From the IMG/VR virus record IMGVR_UViG_3300028392_000084, positions 1 through 52,692 of that record: 52,692 nucleotides of DNA, one strand, 5' to 3'. This document shows positions 7,139 through 14,720 of this stretch, in pieces. The position numbers were made by a program, and so were the translations under genes. The stretch comes from a virus. The notes beneath the pieces were generated by a model. It was not told the origin of the DNA. It worked only from the letters and a program-made list of their open reading frames with translations, and did no database searches. Position 1 is the stretch's first letter; each line of letters begins with the position of its first letter.

Positions 7139-9452
7139 ATTCTTTAAATTTGTATTTTTCCAACATCATTGCTGGAGCACCACCAGGTCTTCCAACTTTA
7201 TCTCTTACTTTAATTGAAACTGTCATACCATCAGTTTCAAGTGCGATTTCAAATCCATCGCTTGGCGCAACAGGATAAATTACATACTTAATTCTTGGAT
7301 TTGCAGACAAGAGCATTCTTTTTTCTGTGCTCATAAAAAATACATGCTTATTATGTACGTAAAGATATCCTTCACCAATGGCATGATTTATAAAATCTGT
7401 AACAAATGGTGGATTGGTTAAAACTATTTCATTGTCTATTTCTTTTGATAATGTCACCGCGTTATTGGTATCAAATGCTTGAAGAGCTCTATCTATATTA
7501 ATATCAGGCGAAATAATTGAGAAAAATTTTCTAAAATTATTTTTCCATATATCAGAATTTCCTTTAACTGATCCAAAACCACAATTTAAAAATGCCAAAC
7601 TAGATCCGTATTTTACAGAGATAGGTAGAATATCTTCTGGACCACCATCGCCATAAATGTTAATGTCAGATAAGGCTCTTCCAATTGCAATAAAGTCTCC
7701 AAACTTAGCACCCTCTGGTAGCGGAACAAGATTTTCTGATGACCAGTTAATAGGTCTTCTTACATTTAATCCACCAACTTTTTCAACGTCTTCTTCAGTG
7801 TAGTCTAGCTCAGAAACTGTTAAAAGATGTAATAGCTCTTGAGCCCATGGCTCTTGTGAATATTCTGAAAGCTCTTTTAGTTTTAAAACATCTAAAACAT
7901 TATCTTCAAAAGTATGTCCTTTATTTCCTTCTAGAGATCCTAACGGTTTGGTTGCAATTGTAAACTTATCTATCTTAATATCTTTATCTTTTCTTAACAA
8001 AGAAATCTCTGATTCTGGAGGAGTATCATTTGAAATTAATTCAGATGCAAGATCTTTTGTGATAGTGGTTCTTTCTGGCTTTGGCACTTCAACGGTCAAA
8101 GACTTTGAAGTTTGTGTTCTTATTGGAAGACCTTTATTATTAACAACATTTTTTAAGTCATCAAAGCTATACACCTCTAAAAACTCTTTAACAGATTCTG
8201 ATATAGTAGCTTCTGCATTCTTTTGCCAGCCTTTTAAAATATTAGGATCAAAATTCATCTTACTAAATTCTCCTCTATCCACAAGCTTAACAGCATTTCC
8301 TTCTTGATCAGAGATCATGAAACCCTCTTGATTGGTTGTCATAATATTTCCGTCTAAAGTTTTTAAATACGTTTTAAATTGACCTAAATAGTTTAACTTT
8401 TCTATAAACTTAGATTTAAGATTGGTAAGAATATTTATTAGCTCTACAATCATAACTATTCTTGTATCTTGAGCTAAAGACAGATAGGAATCAAATTTTT
8501 GTTGAGTGTCTATTTTTCCTTTTTCTGTTTTTTTAGAATCTATTTCTTTTTGTACTCTATTATTTAGCCAAGAATTAAATCCATTATAGAATTCTTTTGG
8601 ATCAACAACTTGAGTTCCTTGACGTACAAGAGTATTCTGATAAGTGCTAAATAACATAGTAAAGTTTTCATTTTGTATAATATCTTCAATATCTAATGAA
8701 CTAATAATCTCTTCACAAACTGATAATTGCTCATTGATGTAGTTGGATTCTTCCAAAGAGAATTTAACTTTTCCAGAAAGAGATGGTATGTAAGGATCTG
8801 TCATAAACACACCAGGCGTGGGATTTAATTCAGATACTTTAGCGTTATAGTTTGCTTTAGCATTATCAATAGTTCCAGTATATCGCGTATGAAATGCAAT
8901 GCCAATATCAGAATTAGCTATATCACCTGCTAGTGCAGAGTCTAGTGGAACAGCGTATATAATGGTGTTGGGCTGAAAAGTCAAGCACTCTTCTCCGCCA
9001 ATCATCTCAGTGCTTAATGATTCACTATCATAAAGAAAATCACCCTGCCAAACTTCACCCTCAGGTATACCCATATTAGGAATTGATAGCAAAAGTTTTT
9101 GCATTTTTCTAACAAGATCTGGAGCGTGGCCATAAAGAACTTGACAATCTTCAGGAGTTCTAGCATACTTGGGATTTTTAGCAAATAGGCCTTTGGTAGC
9201 AACTCCAGGCCCCTCAAGACCTGGAAAACTCATAAAACACATGGCAGCTGGAGCACCGTCAATTTTTACAGATTTTGTAATACTAGATTGATTCTCTGAT
9301 TGCAAATCAGAGAATATATTTTTTAGAGTTTCCAATAACCAATTTACACCAAACTTTCCACCCAAATGAACCAAATCTTCAGCATGAGTACTATGAAGGT
9401 TTGTACCTTTTCCAAATGCTTCTTGAATAAATTGCTTAGCATAAATCGTCAT
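7137..9452 (-). CDS. DUF6267-like protein with KxDG motif
   Basis: This 771-residue protein has an N-terminal half matching what I recall of the DUF6267 family of T4-like marine phages: HAEDLVHLGG (23-32), KIDGAPA (63-69), VATKGLFAKNPK (84-95), GEVWQGDF (132-139) and NTIIYAVP. K-x-D-G followed by a GE-V element resembles motifs I and III of the nucleotidyltransferase superfamily (ATP/NAD ligases, capping enzymes), but ligase activity has not been shown as far as I know. The C-terminal third has TFED, then SDINIYGDGG and ISVKYG, which could be a PD-(D/E)XK-type nuclease site. It lies downstream of the sigma-like gene. GAGG precedes the ATG and an AACTAATTA motif lies at 9476-9484, so it may have its own late promoter. 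Confidence 0.75.
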   Translation of the reverse strand: MTIYAKQFIQEAFGKGTNLHSTHAEDLVHLGGKFGVNWLLETLKNIFSDLQSENQSSITKSVKIDGAPAAMCFMSFPGLEGPGVATKGLFAKNPKYARTPEDCQVLYGHAPDLVRKMQKLLLSIPNMGIPEGEVWQGDFLYDSESLSTEMIGGEECLTFQPNTIIYAVPLDSALAGDIANSDIGIAFHTRYTGTIDNAKANYNAKVSELNPTPGVFMTDPYIPSLSGKVKFSLEESNYINEQLSVCEEIISSLDIEDIIQNENFTMLFSTYQNTLVRQGTQVVDPKEFYNGFNSWLNNRVQKEIDSKKTEKGKIDTQQKFDSYLSLAQDTRIVMIVELINILTNLKSKFIEKLNYLGQFKTYLKTLDGNIMTTNQEGFMISDQEGNAVKLVDRGEFSKMNFDPNILKGWQKNAEATISESVKEFLEVYSFDDLKNVVNNKGLPIRTQTSKSLTVEVPKPERTTITKDLASELISNDTPPESEISLLRKDKDIKIDKFTIATKPLGSLEGNKGHTFEDNVLDVLKLKELSEYSQEPWAQELLHLLTVSELDYTEEDVEKVGGLNVRRPINWSSENLVPLPEGAKFGDFIAIGRALSDINIYGDGGPEDILPISVKYGSSLAFLNCGFGSVKGNSDIWKNNFRKFFSIISPDINIDRALQAFDTNNAVTLSKEIDNEIVLTNPPFVTDFINHAIGEGYLYVHNKHVFFMSTEKRMLLSANPRIKYVIYPVAPSDGFEIALETDGMTVSIKVRDKVGRPGGAPAMMLEKYKFKE

Positions 9453-9475
9453 TTAAATACCTCAACATAGTTAAG

Positions 9476-9484
9476 TAATTAGTT
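9476..9484 (-). promoter_or_regulatory. Late-promoter-like motif for the DUF6267 gene
   Basis: Read on the minus strand this is AACTAATTA, one base off the recurrent TACTAA(A/T/C)TA motif, about 24 nt before the ATG at 9452. Confidence 0.4.
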
Positions 9485-10170
9485 CAAGACTCATGTATCC
9501 TATTACGAACTTCTAGCATAAAAATCTCAAAAAGCATTTCTTCTTGTTCAGAAAAGAATGTCTTTATAAATCTAGGTATAGAGAAACGACTCTTAGGACG
9601 TCTCATCCAGAGTAGCAAACCAATCTTAAACAAAATTTGAAGACGATAAGGCAGCTCAGTCTTCATCTCATTAAACACTGACATTATAGTTTGAATAATT
9701 TCATTAAGATCATTTGTGGAATTCTTTTCATAGTCTGAAGAGCTAATTGAGGTAAACTTTAGCTTTTCTTGTATATCAATAAGCTCCATTTCATTATCAT
9801 ATGAAATCATGGTATTTAAGCTTACAATTCTATCAAGCTTTCTTTGCTTGCTGCCGTAAAGTTGTTCAAGTATAGGATACTTAATCCAGCCAGCAAAAGA
9901 CATCTCTACTTTAAACTCTGGATCTTTATCATATCTATCAAAGACTTTAAGTGTAGAATCATAAGCAATCTCCATGACTCTGGATGGTGCAAGATATACT
10001 TTGCCCTTATTTATTTTAAGGGCAAGAGATCTGGCATAAGCTGTCATGGTTGTAAAAAAAGGATCTAATTTCTCTTGAGTACGACCACTCTCAATCCACT
10101 CATTTTGAAGACGTATTAGCTCTTTTTCTGTGGGCGGTTTTTCGGTGGTGTATTCATTAGAAATGTTCAT
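9484..10170 (-). CDS. Sigma-factor-like protein (region 2-like)
   Basis: This 228-residue protein has a helical core, about residues 40-115, that follows sigma-70 region 2 style: a helix with FFTTMTAYARSLALKI, an acidic/aromatic helix with TLKVFDRYD, a FAGWI(K)YPI core element of the kind found in region 2.3/2.4, and a basic turn (GSKQRKLDR). The C-terminal part is helical and basic (WMRRPKSRF). Its ATG directly follows the stop of the clamp-like gene (TAAATG), indicating coupled translation. In T4, late transcription needs the sigma-like gp55 together with the sliding clamp gp45, so this arrangement fits a late sigma factor. The sequence resemblance is weak and is pattern-based. Confidence 0.5.
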   Translation of the reverse strand: MNISNEYTTEKPPTEKELIRLQNEWIESGRTQEKLDPFFTTMTAYARSLALKINKGKVYLAPSRVMEIAYDSTLKVFDRYDKDPEFKVEMSFAGWIKYPILEQLYGSKQRKLDRIVSLNTMISYDNEMELIDIQEKLKFTSISSSDYEKNSTNDLNEIIQTIMSVFNEMKTELPYRLQILFKIGLLLWMRRPKSRFSIPRFIKTFFSEQEEMLFEIFMLEVRNRIHES

Positions 10171-11286
10171 TTATACCAACTTTGCAAATACAATATTGTC
10201 TGTTCCATTCTTTACAAGAATGCCTAGCTTCTTTTCTTCCACATAGAATTCAAATTCACCTTGAAGCTTTGAAACAAAGTTCTTGATTGAGTCTGAGTCA
10301 ATCACAAACTTGGTCCAGGCAGATCCGGGATTTAGTGGACCAACCTTTCTAGAGATATTAGTTACAGACGGTACAGAATATTCAACCTCAAGTTCACCGT
10401 CTTTATTTACAAAAGTTAGCGGCTTCCAGGAGTTGCCCACAAAGAATCCAGAAAAGAATGCTACCAGTTCATCAAGAGCCTCTTTTGAAAGAGAGAAAGA
10501 ATGATGAGTTGGGCAAATAGATTTAAGATCATCTTCTGTAGGAAGAGAAACCTCAGCCTGAGCATTACTAATAAAAAGCTCCATAGAGTTGTCTGAGATC
10601 ACAAAAGAGTCAGAGGTCTTGGGCTTCTTCTTTAAGAGAACCTGAGTAAGATCATTCTTATTAAACTTAAAGAAGTTTGTAAGAACTGAGAAGATATTCT
10701 TATGAAGAATCAATCCATCATCACAAATTCCCACATTAGACTTGGTAACAAGATCTTTTGTGTAAATTTGAGATCTATCTGAGTACATAACCTTATTGTC
10801 AAATATAGATCCTGCATTGTTCTTGGAAAGAGCAATGAGAGAATTTGTCATGGCCATACCAGCAATAACATTCTCAGACAATGAGATATTTTCAGAGTAG
10901 TCTGAAACCTTAAACACATTTACAATGTCCATGGTGGGATCTTTTTCTTCAATCTTGGAACACAGTAAGTCCACAATAGCCACATCTGTGGTAACTTTCA
11001 TGGTAGAATCAGTGACCTCAATTACCAGGTCACCATTTGAATTTTGAACTAGATGAAGAAACTTTTCATAGTCAACTTCATAATTTGCATCTTCATCACA
11101 GGATAGTGATCCTAAGCTGGCTTTTGCAAACAATCCATTGCTGATATAATATAAGGAAGAATCACCAGATTTCTTGAAGAGAAATACAATCTTCTTTCGG
11201 TCCAAATTGACACCGTTGATAACTGACACATAACGGTTGATTGAAATCACACTATCCAAAAAAGTCTGATTTAAAGTAGCTTTCAT
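10171..11286 (-). CDS. Sliding-clamp-like protein (DnaN-like size)
   Basis: This 371-residue protein matches the size of bacterial beta clamps (about 366) rather than T4 gp45 (228). It shows the repeating strand-helix-strand texture of three clamp domains, with segments such as (V/Y)DYEKFLHLVQNSNGDLVIEV near residue 75, a Ser-Leu-Ser helix start near residue 265 and a terminal strand NIVFAKLV. No catalytic motif is present, as expected. A processivity clamp would serve the phage polymerase, which is not in this window, and possibly late transcription. It is the first gene of a minus-strand unit with the sigma-like gene; AGGAG lies before the ATG. Identification is by length and pattern only. 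Confidence 0.5.
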   Translation of the reverse strand: MKATLNQTFLDSVISINRYVSVINGVNLDRKKIVFLFKKSGDSSLYYISNGLFAKASLGSLSCDEDANYEVDYEKFLHLVQNSNGDLVIEVTDSTMKVTTDVAIVDLLCSKIEEKDPTMDIVNVFKVSDYSENISLSENVIAGMAMTNSLIALSKNNAGSIFDNKVMYSDRSQIYTKDLVTKSNVGICDDGLILHKNIFSVLTNFFKFNKNDLTQVLLKKKPKTSDSFVISDNSMELFISNAQAEVSLPTEDDLKSICPTHHSFSLSKEALDELVAFFSGFFVGNSWKPLTFVNKDGELEVEYSVPSVTNISRKVGPLNPGSAWTKFVIDSDSIKNFVSKLQGEFEFYVEEKKLGILVKNGTDNIVFAKLV

Positions 11287-11374
11287 TTATATAGAGTCTC
11301 CTATTGTAGATACATATAACCAAGGGTTTCTAAGTTTCCATAAAGATTTTTCTTATAGAATGATAAGCCTTCAT

Positions 11375-11478
11375 GGAGACGCTGTCTCCTAAGAGAATAG
11401 ATATTATATTATTACTATTATAGATATTATATAGCTGCCATTTTATGGCAGACTGTAGACTGCTTAATAATGGCAGTC
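11375..11478. repeat. Cluster of short inverted and direct repeats in divergent intergenic region
   Basis: Between the clamp-like gene (minus) and the deaminase (plus) lie GGAGAC/GTCTCC (11375-11380/11384-11389), CTGCCAT/ATGGCAG (11435-11441/11445-11451) and GACTGC/GCAGTC (11458-11463/11473-11478). A 12-bp direct repeat TAGATATTATAT occurs at 11398 and 11421. The AT-rich repeats beside hairpins could be operators, leader structures for the minus-strand transcript, or an origin element. Nothing here codes convincingly. Confidence 0.6.
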
Positions 11479-11494
11479 TGGTGTAAAATTCTTT

Positions 11495-11522
11495 TTTACA
11501 TAGTGCAAACACGTATTATATT
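11495..11522 (+). promoter_or_regulatory. Sigma70-like promoter of the deaminase
   Basis: TTTACA (11495-11500), a 16-nt spacer and TATATT (11517-11522), the same class as the promoter at 797-825. An AGAGG ribosome site follows before the ATG at 11541. Confidence 0.7.
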
Positions 11523-11540
11523 ACTTTGGTAGAGGTACAT

Positions 11541-11954
11541 ATGCACAACAAGATGCCAGAGAGATGGGCATTAGGTTTTAGACAGGCCAGAACATCCTCA
11601 AACAGCTCCAACGCGCGAATGGTATCCAAAAGAATGGGAGCTGTTCTAATTAATGGCAAAAATGTTGTAAGCAAAGGTTACAATACTTTCTCAAAAACTC
11701 ATCCAGAGTATCAAGACATTGATGAAGAGGGAGAAGACTTCTTGCGTAATAGCCATGCAGAGCTCATGGCATTGGTACGTAGAAAGCATCATGACATTAA
11801 CAATCTTACAATGTATGTTTATCGTGAACTTGATGACGGCACTCCATCTTTCTCTCGTCCCTGTCACATATGCATGAAACTTATTAAAGAGTTTGGTGTT
11901 AAGCGTGTACGATTTATTGATGAAATAGGCAATTTTGTAGAAGAAAAACTATAA
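11541..11954 (+). CDS. dCMP/cytidine deaminase-like zinc enzyme
   Basis: This 137-residue protein has the zinc-deaminase signature: H72-A-E74 (catalytic glutamate and first ligand) and P107-C108-x-x-C111 (PCHIC). After it comes a helix and GVKRVRF strand as in deoxycytidylate deaminases. It likely converts dCMP to dUMP (or a related base/nucleotide substrate) for phage nucleotide supply. An RNA-editing deaminase of the same fold cannot be excluded. The start is placed at ATG 11541 because AGAGG lies 5 nt upstream; a TTG 15 nt earlier has no site. It has its own promoter and is followed by another promoter for the next gene. Confidence 0.8.
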   Translation: MHNKMPERWALGFRQARTSSNSSNARMVSKRMGAVLINGKNVVSKGYNTFSKTHPEYQDIDEEGEDFLRNSHAELMALVRRKHHDINNLTMYVYRELDDGTPSFSRPCHICMKLIKEFGVKRVRFIDEIGNFVEEKL

Positions 11955-11960
11955 AAGTTT

Positions 11961-11989
11961 TTTACAATTCACCATGGCTGCATTATATT
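11961..11989 (+). promoter_or_regulatory. Sigma70-like promoter of the second sigma-like gene
   Basis: TTTACA (11961-11966), a 17-nt spacer and TATATT (11984-11989), followed by AAGGAG and the ATG at 12009. Confidence 0.75.
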
Positions 11990-12008
11990 AGACCTACAAG
12001 GAGAATAC

Positions 12009-12650
12009 ATGGACTATTCTAAGATGACTGATCGCAGCTTAACTACACTTGCAAAGCAAGGAAATGATGAGGCAACTCATCAACTATACTTTCGTTATAA
12101 GAATTTTGTTTATAATCACTGGTCAAAGCTTCGGTTGAATCTTGAAAAGATTAACAATAAGACTTACACTAACAATCTGGCAAATCTCAAAACAGATTTT
12201 GAGAATGATTCATATGTTGCATTTATGGATGCTCTTAACTATACAAATATGGAAAAAGTTGAGAATGATAAGTGGAAGTTTCTAGGTCCTTATGGTTTCT
12301 ACTTGTCTAACCTACGCCGCACTTATCGTCGTAAAGCTCTCAAAGGAAATAAAGAAATGAGCCCAATCATGTCTTTTGGCGAAGAAGAATCTAATATGCT
12401 AGACTCTGTAAAATATGCTCATATTTCTGCAGAAGATGAATTCATTAGAAATGATGATGAGCATAAAGCTGAACTTTTTATTAAAGATCTACAAAAGCAC
12501 TTGAATAGTGAAGAATTCAAGATCTCTACGCTTAAGAAGCGCGGTTTATCTATCTCTGAAATCAAAAAAGAAATGGGAATTACCACTAATGTTTATTACA
12601 AGATCACCAATAACATTAGAGCAAAAGTTTCATCTTATATGAATTCTTAA
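12009..12650 (+). CDS. Sigma-70-family-like protein with C-terminal HTH
   Basis: This 213-residue protein begins like sigma-70 region 2: LTTLAKQGNDEATHQLYFRYKNFVY, which matches the usual 'L..GD..A...L......V' opening. A middle segment resembles region 2.3-2.4 (YGFYLSNLRRTYRRKAL, aromatic then basic). The C-terminal helix-turn-helix has LKKRGLSISEIKKEMGIT, as in region 4. It could direct host RNA polymerase to middle or late phage promoters. It is transcribed from a TTTACA/TATATT promoter, so it should be made before late genes. Its stop overlaps the stop of the convergent minus-strand gene. Together with 9484-10170 the window has two candidate sigma factors. Confidence 0.65.
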   Translation: MDYSKMTDRSLTTLAKQGNDEATHQLYFRYKNFVYNHWSKLRLNLEKINNKTYTNNLANLKTDFENDSYVAFMDALNYTNMEKVENDKWKFLGPYGFYLSNLRRTYRRKALKGNKEMSPIMSFGEEESNMLDSVKYAHISAEDEFIRNDDEHKAELFIKDLQKHLNSEEFKISTLKKRGLSISEIKKEMGITTNVYYKITNNIRAKVSSYMNS

Positions 12651-13246
12651 TGTAAGAACCAGCCAGCAGCAAAGCCTATTATCAAAGCCACTGGAACTCC
12701 CCAGAGAAGTAAATTTCTTTGGAGTTCAAGGCTTTGTGATATAGTTTTCAAACTGTTGATTGAGGTTTCCAAATTGCTGTAATTGGTTTTCAAAACTGCT
12801 ATTTGATCCTTGGAGTCTTGTAATTCCTTCGTTAATTGCACCAAGGTTTCCTTTGAGGTCTTCAACTGATCTACTAATAATTCCAATTGACTTTGCAGAG
12901 TCTTGGACAGATCGCTTAATTCCTGATTGGACTGTTGCAATATTGTCAACTGTGCTTGCAATTGCAGATAATTGCCCTGTGAGGCTGATAACGCTGTCTG
13001 AAGTTCTATTAAGCGCGTCTTGTAGTCCACTAATATTTTGTCTAACTGTAGCTTGATCGTCTTGTAACTGTTTAATAATTGTGGTAAGCTTACTGTCACT
13101 GGTTCCAGTGAGGGTGTTGTAGATGACGTCTCCTGTGTAAACAGTGAAGGAGATAGCAAACAGACCAGCAAGAGCAATAAGAACAGTTTTGATGCTTGGC
13201 TTAAATCCAAAAAAAGTAAAGCTTTTTTTCTTATCATTTTCCACAC
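12647..13246 (-). CDS. Spanin-like coiled-coil protein, frame B (signal peptide and C-terminal TM)
   Basis: From the GTG at 13246 this frame gives 199 residues: a basic N-terminus, a strongly hydrophobic leucine stretch of signal-peptide type (LFLLLLLVCLLSPS), about 125 residues of leucine-heptad coiled coil, and a C-terminal membrane span (LLLWGVPVALIIGFAAGW). That order resembles unimolecular spanins (outer-membrane or signal anchor plus C-terminal TM); the LLVC box is a poor lipobox. The frame stays open about 80 nt past the stop of the overlapping frame and ends exactly at the convergent gene, which argues it is real. AGGA (13255-13252) is 5 nt before this GTG. A later ATG at 13237 is possible. 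It sits next to the transglycosylase gene, as lysis genes do. Confidence 0.6.
   Translation of the reverse strand: MWKMIRKKALLFLDLSQASKLFLLLLLVCLLSPSLFTQETSSTTPSLEPVTVSLPQLLNSYKTIKLQLDKILVDYKTRLIELQTALSASQGNYLQLQAQLTILQQSNQELSDLSKTLQSQLELLVDQLKTSKETLVQLTKELQDSKDQIAVLKTNYSNLETSINSLKTISQSLELQRNLLLWGVPVALIIGFAAGWFLH
12726..13244 (-). CDS. Spanin-like coiled-coil protein, frame A (N-terminal TM), nested
   Basis: From the GTG at 13244 this frame gives 172 residues: a charged N-terminus (ENDKKKS), one N-terminal membrane span (TVLIALAGLFAISFTV), and a long periplasm-type coiled coil with I/V/L heptads, S/D/Q-rich, ending NYITKP. This is the layout of an inner-membrane spanin (Rz type). It lies almost entirely within the gene of frame B but in another frame, as Rz1 lies in Rz. 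Its GTG overlaps the GTG of frame B (GTGTG) and uses the same AGGA at 7 nt. Codon use looks normal in this frame, so this is the safer of the two if only one is real. Confidence 0.65.
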   Translation of the reverse strand: MENDKKKSFTFFGFKPSIKTVLIALAGLFAISFTVYTGDVIYNTLTGTSDSKLTTIIKQLQDDQATVRQNISGLQDALNRTSDSVISLTGQLSAIASTVDNIATVQSGIKRSVQDSAKSIGIISRSVEDLKGNLGAINEGITRLQGSNSSFENQLQQFGNLNQQFENYITKP

Positions 13247-13271
13247 CAGTTTCCTCACATATAGAAGCCAA

Positions 13272-13285
13272 TTACTAATTAGTAA
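13272..13285. promoter_or_regulatory. Palindromic late-promoter-like motif, divergent
   Basis: TTACTAATTAGTAA is a perfect 14-bp palindrome carrying TACTAATTA on both strands. It lies between the minus-strand spanin-like pair and the plus-strand gene at 13335, so it could serve as a divergent promoter. Confidence 0.5.
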
Positions 13286-13334
13286 ACAATAAGAAAGCTA
13301 TTTTATTGTTATATTTTGCTTTGGAGATTTACTA

Positions 13335-13676
13335 ATGGCTACTGCATATGCTAAGATTTTAGGATCTGACAATATAAAAATTGAGGCTGGTACAACTTTA
13401 ACCTCTGTTGCTGCGGGAGATAAAATAATATTTCCTGCAGGCTATTTCATTGATAAGATTGTAATTCATAGAACAGGTGGATTAGCCTCAGATACCATAG
13501 TAGTAACCGGTCTTATTACTTCTGCTACATTAAGTAGTGAATATATGGTTTATAGCAGAAGCGATTTAATTGTTCCCACTACAAGTGGGATATATACTGA
13601 CACTTCTTCTTGTACTATTGGAACACTTTCTGGAAGTGGAACTTACAAGATTATTTTTTATCTTACAAAGCTTTAA
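13335..13676 (+). CDS. Small beta-rich protein, possible virion component
   Basis: This 113-residue protein consists of alternating beta strands rich in G, T, S and I (for example GDKIIFPAGYFIDKIVIHR). It has no signal peptide or membrane span. The 'IxFPAGYxIDKIxI' part resembles the strand pattern at the N-termini of the virion-like proteins at 6403 and 23926, but this is only a texture match. TTGGAG precedes the ATG. It lies between the membrane coiled-coil genes and the transglycosylase, so a lysis role is also conceivable. Function is unknown. Confidence 0.65.
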   Translation: MATAYAKILGSDNIKIEAGTTLTSVAAGDKIIFPAGYFIDKIVIHRTGGLASDTIVVTGLITSATLSSEYMVYSRSDLIVPTTSGIYTDTSSCTIGTLSGSGTYKIIFYLTKL

Positions 13677-13710
13677 GGGATAAGTTTAAAGCACATTTTT
13701 ATTTTTTAAA

Positions 13711-14283
13711 ATGAAGAATTTTATTATTGGTTTTGCTATTTTATTTGGCGCTATTATTTTTTTATTTGGAGCTACAACCCAGTCTATCACAAAAGAACAG
13801 CACGTTGACCTAAGAAAAGCAGACATTTCAGTTATAAGAGGTGTTGTAAATAACTCTTTAAAAGAGACTCAATACCTATATAAGAGTTCTTACACTGCCA
13901 TGATTTTTGAAAAAGCAAAAGAATACAACGTTCCTGTTCATCTTGCTCTTGCTCTTATTGACACAGAGTCTGGTTTTGATCCACAAGCAACCAACATTAA
14001 TAAAAATGGAACAATAGATGTAGGGTTAATGCAACTGAATAGCTCAACATTTCATACTCACACAATAAAACAATTATTTAATCCAGAGACAAATGTATCC
14101 TTAGGGCTAAGATATTTACGAGATATGTATGATCGCTTGGGATCTTGGGAAGACGCCATTATGGCTTATAATGCTGGGCCCTATCGTGTAGAACAGGGCG
14201 CAGCACCAGACAGAACAATTGCTTACATGTATAAAATCATGCAAGAAGAACGAGATTTAAATTCTGCGTTCTTGGGCATATGA
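13711..14283 (+). CDS. Lytic transglycosylase (SLT type), membrane-anchored
   Basis: This 190-residue protein has an N-terminal hydrophobic segment (residues 3-22) usable as a signal or signal-anchor. An SLT/GEWL-type domain follows, cleaving the MurNAc-GlcNAc bond of peptidoglycan. Catalytic E86 is in LIDTESGFDPQAT, then GLMQLN (105-110), NVSLGLRYL and the AYNAGP motif (152-157). It is probably the endolysin, or a virion/tail lysin, exported by its own signal. The uncleaved-anchor look would fit a SAR endolysin, though the segment is not especially G/A-rich. No clear Shine-Dalgarno precedes the ATG. Its stop overlaps the start of the next gene (ATGA). Confidence 0.88.
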   Translation: MKNFIIGFAILFGAIIFLFGATTQSITKEQHVDLRKADISVIRGVVNNSLKETQYLYKSSYTAMIFEKAKEYNVPVHLALALIDTESGFDPQATNINKNGTIDVGLMQLNSSTFHTHTIKQLFNPETNVSLGLRYLRDMYDRLGSWEDAIMAYNAGPYRVEQGAAPDRTIAYMYKIMQEERDLNSAFLGI

Positions 14284-14708
14284 AAGAGAGTGACTTAAAT
14301 AAAGTAATAGGTGATAGTCTTGATTGGTATTATAAGATAAGCGATTTGGATGCGTCTTTAGGAGTAGCCGCTGCAAAAAAACCGTTTGATGGATTTGGAG
14401 CTTCCAAAGGATTTCCTGTTTATTGGGAAGGAAAGTATTTACATAAAGTAGAGGCATTTAACTTTGCTGATCTTAAGCAGCATCAGATTGATAATCTTAT
14501 AGCTTTAAAAAAAGAAATACCTTATGCAAAATGCTTATTCATAATAGGAATTCAATGGGCGCCAAGAGAGCTAAGAGCATATGTATTTGAAAATCTGCAA
14601 GAGATTGAAAAAAGAAAAGAAGAAAAGCGATCTATTTACGCAGAAGAGTTTCGTAAACTAGATAACTACGTAGTAAAAAAAGATGGTATATTCCCGTTTG
14701 ATTTCTAG
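14280..14708 (+). CDS. RecU-like Holliday junction resolvase
   Basis: This 142-residue protein has the compact PD-(D/E)XK layout of the RecU family: D37 in KPFDGFG, E50-G-K52 in VYWEGKYL, and AFNFADLKQHQIDNL, where HQ is a RecU hallmark. It would cleave branched recombination or replication intermediates, and in T4 an analogous activity (endonuclease VII) clears branches before packaging. Its ATG overlaps the previous stop, so it is translated with the transglycosylase. The C-terminal 35 residues are very basic and acidic-helical, suitable for DNA contact. Confidence 0.8.
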   Translation: MKESDLNKVIGDSLDWYYKISDLDASLGVAAAKKPFDGFGASKGFPVYWEGKYLHKVEAFNFADLKQHQIDNLIALKKEIPYAKCLFIIGIQWAPRELRAYVFENLQEIEKRKEEKRSIYAEEFRKLDNYVVKKDGIFPFDF

Positions 14709-14720
14709 GAGGAACAAAAC

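Noticed and set aside
11330-11512. 60-aa minus-strand ORF in the clamp/deaminase gap
   Set aside because: Covers repeats and a promoter, has no ribosome site and no protein-like pattern.
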